Shown one piece after another: positions 18,050-25,211 of a stretch of 43,065 nt of DNA. The DNA is taken from contig CAYYIJ010000010.1 in the NCBI GenBank assembly GCA_964471945.1, positions 1-43,065 of the forward strand, read 5' to 3'. The first letter of the stretch is position 1, and each line of letters starts with the position of its first letter. The notes under the pieces are model-generated. The model searched no databases and was not told the DNA's origin. It saw only the letters and a program-made list of their open reading frames with translations. The translations under genes were made by a program, and so were the position numbers. Source of the stretch: JASEHD01 sp964471945 (GTDB lineage: Bacteria; Bacteroidota; Ignavibacteria; UBA10030; SZUA-254).

Positions 18050-18589
18050 ATGTTCGAAAACATGTTAGCACACTTAGGTCTGCAATTTGCAAAATTCCAA
18101 TTCAGGAGTTCGATTGATCATGTACAACCCCTCACTGAATTTTTTCGAAACGCCCGGAACATACTCATCACGCTTCCTATCGATTATGAAGAAGCGATTA
18201 TTGCAGGGAACGCTTTACGCAATTTTCGTGATAAGATGAAAACAATTCATTTAACAGTTGTACATAATAGCACAAGAGAAACTGCACTGGCAAATTTTCC
18301 GAAATGTGAAGTTGTTCGCCTAGATCCCGCCGATATCAATAAATTTTCATTACCTACAAAATCGTTGATGGAGCGCATCTTCACAAAAGACTATGACGTC
18401 GCCATTGATTTAAATCTTGATTTCGTCCTGCATACTGCGTATATTTGCAAAGCATCAGGAGCGAAGGTTCGTGTCGGTTTTTCGAACCCTGTGTCTGATG
18501 CCTTTTTCAACGTCCATTTGAATTTAAATAAACAACGGACACCACAAGCACTCTATCATAAATTCACTGAGTGTCTTGAGATGTTTTAA
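18050..18589 (+). CDS. Half-length glycosyltransferase-9-like protein
   Basis: A 179-aa protein that resembles the N-terminal Rossmann half of GT9/heptosyltransferases: a first strand ILITLPIDYEE, a mid-part TIHLTVVHN, and DYDVAIDLNLDFVLHTAYICKASGAKVRVGF. The last matches the family's 'yDlvidL ... sGAk-RvGF' pattern. The C-terminal sugar-nucleotide-binding half is absent, and the frame closes just before the next gene, so it is not an obvious frameshift. It may be a shortened family with another role. It sits 3 nt after ligA and 17 nt before the STAS gene. Confidence 0.6.
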   Translation: MFENMLAHLGLQFAKFQFRSSIDHVQPLTEFFRNARNILITLPIDYEEAIIAGNALRNFRDKMKTIHLTVVHNSTRETALANFPKCEVVRLDPADINKFSLPTKSLMERIFTKDYDVAIDLNLDFVLHTAYICKASGAKVRVGFSNPVSDAFFNVHLNLNKQRTPQALYHKFTECLEMF

Positions 18590-18606
18590 ATATTTTTGGA
18601 GATTTC

Positions 18607-18942
18607 ATGAAATTTGATGTGACAAAAAATGGTAAAGCGACTATTTTAAAAATCCGCGGTCGAAAACTTGATGCTACTATTGCACCAGAATTGAAAGCTG
18701 AATTCCTCATTCTCTGCAAACCAAAAAACAGCACAAAGCTGATTATTGATATGAATGATGTTCAGTTTTGTGATAGCAATGGTCTGAGTGCGCTTCTTAT
18801 CGCACATCGCACGATGCGTGAACATGGCGGAAGCGTGCATCTGGCTCATGTGCATGATAAAGTATTGAACCTGATGAGAATTTCTCAGCTCGATCGCGTA
18901 TTTACCATTAATAATAATGTCGAGGATGCTCTCAAAGTTTGA
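18607..18942 (+). CDS. STAS-domain protein (anti-sigma-factor antagonist type)
   Basis: Single STAS domain of 111 aa, the SpoIIAA/RsbV fold. In that family the protein binds an anti-sigma factor or a related kinase and is switched by serine phosphorylation. The phosphorylation loop reads CDSNGLSALL; Asp56-Ser57 match the acceptor pair, with Asn58 in place of the usual second Ser. A TTTTTGGAGATTTC leader gives a good ribosome site (GGAG) before the ATG at 18607. No anti-sigma factor or PP2C phosphatase is in the window, so its partner is unknown. Confidence 0.88.
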   Translation: MKFDVTKNGKATILKIRGRKLDATIAPELKAEFLILCKPKNSTKLIIDMNDVQFCDSNGLSALLIAHRTMREHGGSVHLAHVHDKVLNLMRISQLDRVFTINNNVEDALKV

Positions 18943-18993
18943 TCCTGTAGCTGCATTCTCCCCGCAACACCTCTCGCTGACTTCGAGATACTG

Positions 18994-20481
18994 ATGGGTT
19001 TTTCAACCCTTGATTATCTAATAGTTGTATTTTATCTTTTCGGCATTGCAATCTTAGGAATCATTAGTGGTGGCAAGCAATCCTCATCAAAAGATTATTT
19101 TTTAGGTGGTAAAAATCTTCCCTGGTGGGCAGTTTGTTTCGCAATCGTTGCAACCGAAACGAGTACACTAACTTTTATCAGTATACCCGGTCTTGCATAC
19201 TTAACAAATCTCAATTTTATTCAAGTTACTCTGGGCTACCTAATCGGTAGAATCGTTGTAAGTTTTATATTCCTGCCTGCTTATCAAAAAGGGGAATTGC
19301 ACACAGCTTATTCATTTCTCGCGATTCGATTCGGACCGAAAACACGCAACATCGCAAGTATCACGTTCATGTTCACTCGATTAATTGCTGACGGTGTACG
19401 CCTCTTTGCAACAGCCATACCTCTGGCAATATTAATAAAGGGATGGAACACGCTTACATTTTTATCAAACGAGCAGATTTACATTTTTTCTATCATCGTG
19501 ATGGCGATGATCACGCTTGTATACACTTACCTTGGCGGTGTCAGAGCGGTCATCTGGACGGATGTCGTGCAGATGTTCATTTATCTTATCGGTGCTATTG
19601 CTGCTGCTGCTGTTATCCTTGGGGATCTTCACGATGGATTGCTGTCAATGATAGATGCGGCAATCCCTGACGGCAAGCTCGCTGTAATTAATTTTAGTTT
19701 AGACAAATCGTTTGGAGATTTTATCAGCTCACCATACACACTTATCGCCAGTGTCCTTGGCGGCGCATTCCTATCTATGGCATCTCACGGAACCGATCAG
19801 ATCATCGTGCAGAGATTACTCACAGTTAGAACATTGAAGGACAGCCAACGTGCGCTCATCGGGAGTGGAGTTATCGTGATAATCCAGTTTACTATTTTCC
19901 TTTTCATCGGCGTTCTTCTCTATACATATTTTGAAGGAATGACACTCGAGCAGCTTAATGTTCTTAAAGCAGATGAGATATTTCCGAAATTTATCATTGA
20001 ACACATCCCCTCAGGTCTTTCTGGATTGATCATAGCTGGATTAATTGCTGCTGCGATGTCGACCCTCTCCGGCTCGGTGAACTCACTTGCCTCCGCTGTG
20101 ATGTTAGATTTTTATAAACCATATTTTGGAAAGAACTTATCTGAGATAAGAGAGCTATCCATCTCCCGGTTTGTGTCATTAATGTGGGCATTATTGTTGG
20201 TTGGTATGGCAATCTTTTTCATATACAACGATTCGAAAGTTCTTGTAGAAATTGCACTCGGAGTTGCTTCATTTACGTACGGTGGGTTGTTGGGTATGTT
20301 TCTTCTCGGTGTACTGAATAAAAAAGTTCAGCAAAGCGAAGCGATTATTAGTTTTTTCTTCGGTATCTCGGTGATGGTTGGTGTTGTTTTATACGGTGAA
20401 ATTGGATGGACTTGGTACACTTTGATTGGAAGCGGAGCAACATTTATTTTCGGAACAATATTATCCATATTCAAGCATTAG
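18994..20481 (+). CDS. Sodium:solute symporter family protein
   Basis: Inner-membrane transporter of the SSS family, 495 aa with about 13 membrane helices. The N-terminal DYFLGGKNLPWWAVCFAIVATETSTLTFISIPG is the family signature around the sodium site. TYLGGVRAVIWTDVVQM and MSTLSGSVNSLASAVMLDFYKPY are further conserved helices. Substrate cannot be assigned from sequence alone. It ends a plus-strand run beginning with the histidine kinase, 51 bp after the STAS gene. Confidence 0.92.
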   Translation: MGFSTLDYLIVVFYLFGIAILGIISGGKQSSSKDYFLGGKNLPWWAVCFAIVATETSTLTFISIPGLAYLTNLNFIQVTLGYLIGRIVVSFIFLPAYQKGELHTAYSFLAIRFGPKTRNIASITFMFTRLIADGVRLFATAIPLAILIKGWNTLTFLSNEQIYIFSIIVMAMITLVYTYLGGVRAVIWTDVVQMFIYLIGAIAAAAVILGDLHDGLLSMIDAAIPDGKLAVINFSLDKSFGDFISSPYTLIASVLGGAFLSMASHGTDQIIVQRLLTVRTLKDSQRALIGSGVIVIIQFTIFLFIGVLLYTYFEGMTLEQLNVLKADEIFPKFIIEHIPSGLSGLIIAGLIAAAMSTLSGSVNSLASAVMLDFYKPYFGKNLSEIRELSISRFVSLMWALLLVGMAIFFIYNDSKVLVEIALGVASFTYGGLLGMFLLGVLNKKVQQSEAIISFFFGISVMVGVVLYGEIGWTWYTLIGSGATFIFGTILSIFKH

Positions 20482-20609
20482 AAAATGTAATAGGTGGAGA
20501 AAAGTCAGTTAAGGCTAATCATATTTCAATTCTTTGATTCTATTTTCAGAATCAATCATAAGAATTTTCTTAAGGGCATCTTTAAAAACTAAAGGCAAAT
20601 AAAAAATTT

Positions 20610-20700
20610 AACCACTGAGGCACTAAGATCACTTAGAAACACTAAGAATATTTTGTTTTTTTAGTGAAACTAAGTGCCCTGAGTGTCTTAGTTGTGAGTT
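20610..20700. repeat. CACTNAG-type imperfect inverted repeat
   Basis: The left arm (20610-20645) contains CACTGAG, CACTAAG, CACTTAG and CACTAAG. The right arm (20661-20700) contains their complements (TTAGTG, CTAAGTG, CTGAGTG, CTTAG). The innermost 25 bp pair well and the spacer is about 15 nt and T-rich. I recall similar 'CCACTAAGACACTAAGG' tracts from many unrelated bacterial contigs, function unknown. Confidence 0.7.
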
Positions 20701-20766
20701 TTTAGAGGTTCACTTAATGCGGTTTATAAACTTCGTAACAACCCAACTTCCATCGCACTCTATGAG

Positions 20767-20954
20767 TCATATACCCAACATAGAAAAAGTCTCTTCTAAA
20801 AAATTTGCCATGTTATTTGACGTTGGAACTTTAAGTGTTGCAAGCCAATTAATCAATTCCCCTGACCAATGATGCAATTCGTCATGAGGTAGAAGTGGTA
20901 TACCATATTATCGATCCCATAATGTTGTAACGAACGGTGTATCCAAAAACCACA
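20767..20954 (-). pseudogene. Remnant of a protein-coding gene
   Basis: The frame reads LDTPFVTTLWDR, then a stop (TAA), then YGIPLLPHDELHHWSGELIN and on to FLEETFSMLGI and a TGA at 20767. The composition (LPHDELHHWSGEL, LATLKVPTSNNMA) is protein-like, unlike random AT-rich translation, and is interrupted by an in-frame stop with no plausible start. I do not recognise the family. Confidence 0.45.
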
Positions 20955-21067
20955 AAAAACTGATTCTTAAACATATTCCCACAAGAGGTGAGCAAGCATC
21001 ATCCTTTAATTCTCTCCGTTTGCAAGTCAAGTTCGAGAGCAGTATATTCTTACATCATAAATTACCT

Positions 21068-22819
21068 ATGCAGCTTTTTGATTGGTTGATAATAGCATCT
21101 TATTTTCTTATTTCTATTCTCGTTGGCATCTATTATTCAAAACGAGCCAGTGGAAGTATGAAAGATTTTTTTCTCTCAGGTCGCAACTTGCCATGGTGGC
21201 TTGCTGGTACATCCATGGTTGCAACAACATTTGCCGCTGATACTCCGCTTGCCGTAACAGAACTTGTAGCAAAAAACGGCATCGGAGGCAACTGGCTTTG
21301 GTGGAATTTCGTGTTTGGCGGTATGTTAACGGTTTTTTTCTTCGCACGGCTTTGGAGGCGTGCGGGTATTATGACGGATGTTGAGTTTGCAGAACTCCGA
21401 TATTCAGGAAAACCCGCCGCTTTTCTTCGTGGATTTCGGGCATTGTATCTCGGCTTATTTATTAATGCTGTTATCATCGGTTGGGTGAATTTAGCAATGG
21501 CTTCTATTTTGGAAGGTATGTTTGGAATTCCTCGTGAACAAGTAATGGTGTATGTTGCATTTGCCATGCTTCTAACGGCGGGGTATTCTGCAATGGCTGG
21601 TTTATGGGGTGTAGCGATAACTGATGCATTTCAGTTTATACTCGCAATGTTGGGGTGTATCGTACTTGCATTCGTTGTGCTTGGGTTGCCTCAAGTCGGA
21701 GGCATGAGCGGGCTGATTGAAAAACTTCCCCCATGGAGTTTACAATTTACACCATCAATCGGCGAATCAGGAACAACTGTAGGAAGTACATTAGCGCTTA
21801 GTTTGTCATCGTTCTTAGCATTCATAGGTGTGCAGTGGTGGGCATCATGGTATCCTGGGGCTGAACCAGGCGGCGGCGGCTACGTAGCACAGCGAATGAT
21901 GTCGGCAAAGAACGAGAAGCATTCTCTCTTTGCAACACTCTGGTTTACAATTGCACATTACTGTATTCGTCCATGGCCCTGGATTATAGTTGGACTTGCA
22001 TCGCTTGTACTTTATCCAGATTTAGGTGCGGAAGAGAAAAGACTCGGTTACGTTTTTGCAATGCGTGATTTTCTTCCCACTGGTTTAAAAGGATTGATGA
22101 TAGCAGCATTTTTTGCCGCATACATGTCAACGATTGCTACACAACTCAACTGGGGAACATCATACGTGATGAACGATTTTTACAGAAGGTTCCTCCAGCG
22201 GGATAGAGATGAAAAGCATTACGTCAAAATATCACGCATAACAACGGGACTGATGATGATTATTTCACTTGGTGTTACACTCATTCTCAACACAATTTCA
22301 GGCGCCTGGGCATTCATCATCGAAGCGGGTGCTGGGCTTGGGTTGGTGTTGATTCTCCGTTGGTTCTGGTGGCGGATAAATGCGTGGTCTGAAATTTCGG
22401 CTATGATTGCACCATTTTTTGCTTATGGGTATGTGAAATTTTTCACTGATATCCAATTCCCAGAATCACTCTTTTTAATCGTTGGATTCAGTACGATTGT
22501 ATGGCTCACGGTTACTTTCCTAACAAAGCCAACCGATTTTGAAACACTCAATAATTTCTTTACCCAAATTCATCCCGGGGGTTGGTGGGAACCTATCGCT
22601 AAAAAAATACCCGAAGTCAAACAAGATTCGGGTTACGGTAAACTCATCGTCGATTGGGTTGCTGGAATTATGCTTGTATATAATGTTTTATTTGGGATTG
22701 GAAAATTAATTTTAGGTGATATACAAACCGCCTTTGTGTTTTTTCTGATAGCAGCAGCGGCAGCGAGCATTTTGTACGCTCATCTTTCGAAGGTCGGATG
22801 GGAGAAAGTAAGAGGTTGA
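21068..22819 (+). CDS. Sodium:solute symporter family protein, second copy
   Basis: Inner-membrane SSS-family transporter, 583 aa, about 14 helices. It has the family signature FFLSGRNLPWWLAGTSMVATTFAADTPL near residues 35-65 and a long C-terminal extension. The frame extends upstream to a TTG at 21020, but the ATG at 21068 (MQLFDWLII) begins at the first membrane helix as in homologues. It shares only family-level similarity with the symporter at 18994-20481, so it is not a recent duplicate. Segments rich in Trp (WWASWYPGAEPGGGGYV, RPWPWIIVG) are distinctive for its subgroup. Substrate unknown. Confidence 0.9.
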   Translation: MQLFDWLIIASYFLISILVGIYYSKRASGSMKDFFLSGRNLPWWLAGTSMVATTFAADTPLAVTELVAKNGIGGNWLWWNFVFGGMLTVFFFARLWRRAGIMTDVEFAELRYSGKPAAFLRGFRALYLGLFINAVIIGWVNLAMASILEGMFGIPREQVMVYVAFAMLLTAGYSAMAGLWGVAITDAFQFILAMLGCIVLAFVVLGLPQVGGMSGLIEKLPPWSLQFTPSIGESGTTVGSTLALSLSSFLAFIGVQWWASWYPGAEPGGGGYVAQRMMSAKNEKHSLFATLWFTIAHYCIRPWPWIIVGLASLVLYPDLGAEEKRLGYVFAMRDFLPTGLKGLMIAAFFAAYMSTIATQLNWGTSYVMNDFYRRFLQRDRDEKHYVKISRITTGLMMIISLGVTLILNTISGAWAFIIEAGAGLGLVLILRWFWWRINAWSEISAMIAPFFAYGYVKFFTDIQFPESLFLIVGFSTIVWLTVTFLTKPTDFETLNNFFTQIHPGGWWEPIAKKIPEVKQDSGYGKLIVDWVAGIMLVYNVLFGIGKLILGDIQTAFVFFLIAAAAASILYAHLSKVGWEKVRG

Positions 22820-22843
22820 TTTCCCCCTTCAAAATAGTTAACC

Positions 22844-24208
22844 TCACTTTATCCAAACAGTTTTAATATTCACAAACTCACGAATACCAAACACGCCCAA
22901 CTCGCGGCCATAGCCGGAATTCTTAACACCACCGAACGGAAGTCGAGGGTCAGATGCGACCATCCCGTTTAAAAAAACCAGACCTGATTCAAGTTCATCG
23001 ATAAATTGCTCTTGTTCTTTTTGATCGTTCGTCCAAGCACTTGCCGCTAATCCAAACGGAGTGTCATTCGCAAGCTTAGTAGCTTCATCAATATCTCTCA
23101 CCCAGAATAGTGATGCAACAGGACCGAAAAGCTCGACCGAGTATGCTGGGGCGTTTTTTGGAATATCTGTCAAAACTGTCGGTTGATAGTAATTACCTGG
23201 TTTATAAATCCGTTGGCCTCCTGTAAGAAGACAAGCACCCATATCAATTGATGTCTGGACTTGATGGTCAAGTTCTTCAAGAATTGCAGCGGTAGCAAGT
23301 GGACCGACATCACAATCATCAAGCATTGGATCGGAAACCTTTAACTTTTTCATACCTTCAACAAACCGATCTGAAAATTCATCGAAAATCTTTTCGTGAA
23401 CAATAAACCTTTTTGCAGCGATGCACGATTGCCCGTTGTTGATAATGCGTGCTTTAACAGCGGTCTTCGCCGCTTCTTCAATATTTGCAGTTGGCATCAC
23501 GATGAATGGATCGCTTCCGCCAAGTTCAAGGACAGTTTTCTTGATAACTCTCCCCGCAATACTCGCAACCATGCTCCCAGCAGGTTCGCTACCGGTTAGT
23601 GTTACTGCTTTAATGCGAGAGTCCTCAAGAATTTTTTGTACTTTCTCAGAACCCACAAGTAGCGTTTGAAACACACCTTCCGGGAAGCCAGCTCGTCGGA
23701 AAATATCCTCGATTGCTAATGCACATTGAGGTACGTTGGATGCATGTTTGAGTAAACCAACATTCCCCGCCATAAGTGCAGGCACTGCAAAGCGGAACAC
23801 TTGCCAAAATGGAAAATTCCACGGCATCACTGCAAGAATAACTCCAAGCGGATGATAACAGATATAACTTTTTGAAGCGTTTGTCTGTACGATTTCGTCA
23901 GCAAGAAAGTGTTCTGCATTATCGGCATAATACCGGCACACCCAAGCACACTTTGCCGCTTCTTCGGCAGCAGACCACAGAGGTTTTCCCATCTCAGTTG
24001 TCATTATTCTTCCAATGCTTGTTTTTTCCTTCTCAAATATGTTAGCTGCCCTCATCATTAATTCCGCGCGCTCTCGAAAAGATATCCTCCGATATTGCTG
24101 AAATATTTTATCGGCGGTTTCAAGTTTTTTTTCGAGTTCAACATTAGAAAGTGATTCAAAGGTTTGAAGAACTTCTCCTGTTGCGGGATTGATAGATGCT
24201 ATTGGCAT
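22844..24208 (-). CDS. NAD(P)-dependent aldehyde dehydrogenase, succinate-semialdehyde type
   Basis: Oxidises an aldehyde to the acid; length (454 aa) and motifs fit the short succinate-semialdehyde dehydrogenase branch. Visible are the oxyanion-hole Asn131 (PWNFPFW), the cofactor-binding region (LTGSEPAGS), general base Glu228 (LELGGSDPF) and nucleophile Cys262 (NNGQSCIAAKR). The C-terminal RLPFGGVKNSGYGRELG is the usual oligomerisation and bridging segment. The next gene upstream on the strand (VOC) is 11 bp away, so it is probably cotranscribed with purE-VOC. Substrate remains inferred. Confidence 0.92.
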   Translation of the reverse strand: MPIASINPATGEVLQTFESLSNVELEKKLETADKIFQQYRRISFRERAELMMRAANIFEKEKTSIGRIMTTEMGKPLWSAAEEAAKCAWVCRYYADNAEHFLADEIVQTNASKSYICYHPLGVILAVMPWNFPFWQVFRFAVPALMAGNVGLLKHASNVPQCALAIEDIFRRAGFPEGVFQTLLVGSEKVQKILEDSRIKAVTLTGSEPAGSMVASIAGRVIKKTVLELGGSDPFIVMPTANIEEAAKTAVKARIINNGQSCIAAKRFIVHEKIFDEFSDRFVEGMKKLKVSDPMLDDCDVGPLATAAILEELDHQVQTSIDMGACLLTGGQRIYKPGNYYQPTVLTDIPKNAPAYSVELFGPVASLFWVRDIDEATKLANDTPFGLAASAWTNDQKEQEQFIDELESGLVFLNGMVASDPRLPFGGVKNSGYGRELGVFGIREFVNIKTVWIK

Positions 24209-24219
24209 ATTTTATTTCT

Positions 24220-24588
24220 TTAGTCGTGCGAGGATAACACGAATTTATTTCCTTCCGAATCTGTAAACTGTGCATAGATTCCCCAAGGAGCTTCAGTAGG
24301 TGGAACAATAAATTCGACACCATGAGATTTTAATTCATCGTACGTCTTCTTCACATCATAGCATGTGAAAGCAAGATTCATAAACGTACCTATGCGACTT
24401 TCCTGTCCTGGTGGAGTGAATAGCACGGCCTTTGTTTGCGAATCTGCGACTTGTAATTCAATCCAGCGTGAACCATCGCCGAAAGGTTGATCCATGAGTA
24501 ACTTGAAACCAAGTTTCTCAGTGTAAAATTTTAATGCTCTGTCATATTCTTTTACAGGAATGCTTACGAATTTAATATGAGTAATCAT
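24220..24588 (-). CDS. VOC-superfamily (glyoxalase/bleomycin-resistance-like) protein
   Basis: A 122-aa protein with two beta-alpha-beta-beta-beta halves: ITHIKFVSIPVKEYDRALKFYTEKLGF and MNLAFTCYDVKKTYDELKSHGVEF. His4 and Glu44 are at metal-ligand positions, and the C-terminal 'DSEGNKFVL' lacks the usual Glu two residues after Asn. Metal binding and activity are therefore uncertain; many VOC proteins have unknown substrates. It starts 1 nt after the purE stop (TGAAATG), so translation is probably coupled. Confidence 0.88.
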   Translation of the reverse strand: MITHIKFVSIPVKEYDRALKFYTEKLGFKLLMDQPFGDGSRWIELQVADSQTKAVLFTPPGQESRIGTFMNLAFTCYDVKKTYDELKSHGVEFIVPPTEAPWGIYAQFTDSEGNKFVLSSHD

Positions 24589-24589
24589 T

Positions 24590-25111
24590 TCATGATTTTT
24601 TTAGAAATTGTTTGTAATCGACTTTTTCCAATTCTTTTACATTTTGTTCAACTTTCTTTTTAAGCGTTTTCTTAAATTCTTTCAACTTATTTGCAACTCG
24701 TTCATCACAGTGGGCGATGATCTGAGCCGCTAAGACAGATGCATTTTGTGCACCGTTCAAAGCAACTGTTGCTACGGGAATTCCCGATGGCATCTGGAGA
24801 ATTGACAAAATCGAGTCCCATCCATCAATCGAGTCGTTCGATTTGATAGGGATACCAATTACCGGCAGCGTTGTCATTGATGCGATTACGCCGGGCAGAT
24901 GTGCCGCACCACCCGCACCAGCAAGAATGACTTTAAGTCCACGCTTTGATGCAGTTGTTGAATACTCGGCTGCGCGTTCGGGTGTGCGGTGAACTGATGC
25001 AATTGTTATCTCAAATGGGATACCGAATGATTCCAGCATCTCTGCGGCTTCAGCCATTATTGGTAAATCAGATTTACTTCCCATGACGATTCCAACGAGT
25101 GGTTTTTTCAT
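24590..25111 (-). CDS. purE: N5-carboxyaminoimidazole ribonucleotide mutase
   Basis: Class I PurE, which moves the carboxyl group of N5-CAIR to C4 to give CAIR in purine synthesis. The protein has 173 aa. GIVMGSKSDLPIM is the nucleotide-binding start, SVHRTPE contains the catalytic His41, and GAGGAAHLPG contains His71. The ATG at 25111 has GGAG 5 nt upstream. No purK is adjacent, so it lies elsewhere. The tail beyond residue 155 is Lys-rich and not needed for the fold. Confidence 0.96.
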   Translation of the reverse strand: MKKPLVGIVMGSKSDLPIMAEAAEMLESFGIPFEITIASVHRTPERAAEYSTTASKRGLKVILAGAGGAAHLPGVIASMTTLPVIGIPIKSNDSIDGWDSILSILQMPSGIPVATVALNGAQNASVLAAQIIAHCDERVANKLKEFKKTLKKKVEQNVKELEKVDYKQFLKKS

Positions 25112-25211
25112 AAATGCTCCTTCAAAAAATTATAATGGAATGTAATAAGAAAGCATGAAAGAACCAAACACTTAGCATCTATTCCTAAAAATAACTATCT
25201 TTAAAAATATT

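Larger units (their letters stand above)
20482..21067. other. Intergenic region between two symporter genes
   Basis: About 586 bp without an intact gene. It holds a small hairpin at 20534-20555 (arms TTGATTCT/AGAATCAA, 6-nt loop, no T-run), a CACTNAG inverted repeat (20610-20700) and a decayed reading frame on the minus strand (20767-20954). The last 50 bp have an open frame leading into the second symporter but no clear ribosome site. Confidence 0.7.

Noticed and set aside
18766..18790. Loss of the phosphorylation site in the STAS protein
   Set aside because: DSNG differs from DSSG only at the second serine; the serine that aligns with the SpoIIAA phosphoacceptor is present, so loss of regulation is not supported.
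21020..21067. N-terminal extension of the second symporter from a TTG start
   Set aside because: The 16 extra residues have no ribosome site and precede the normal family start; treated as open by chance.
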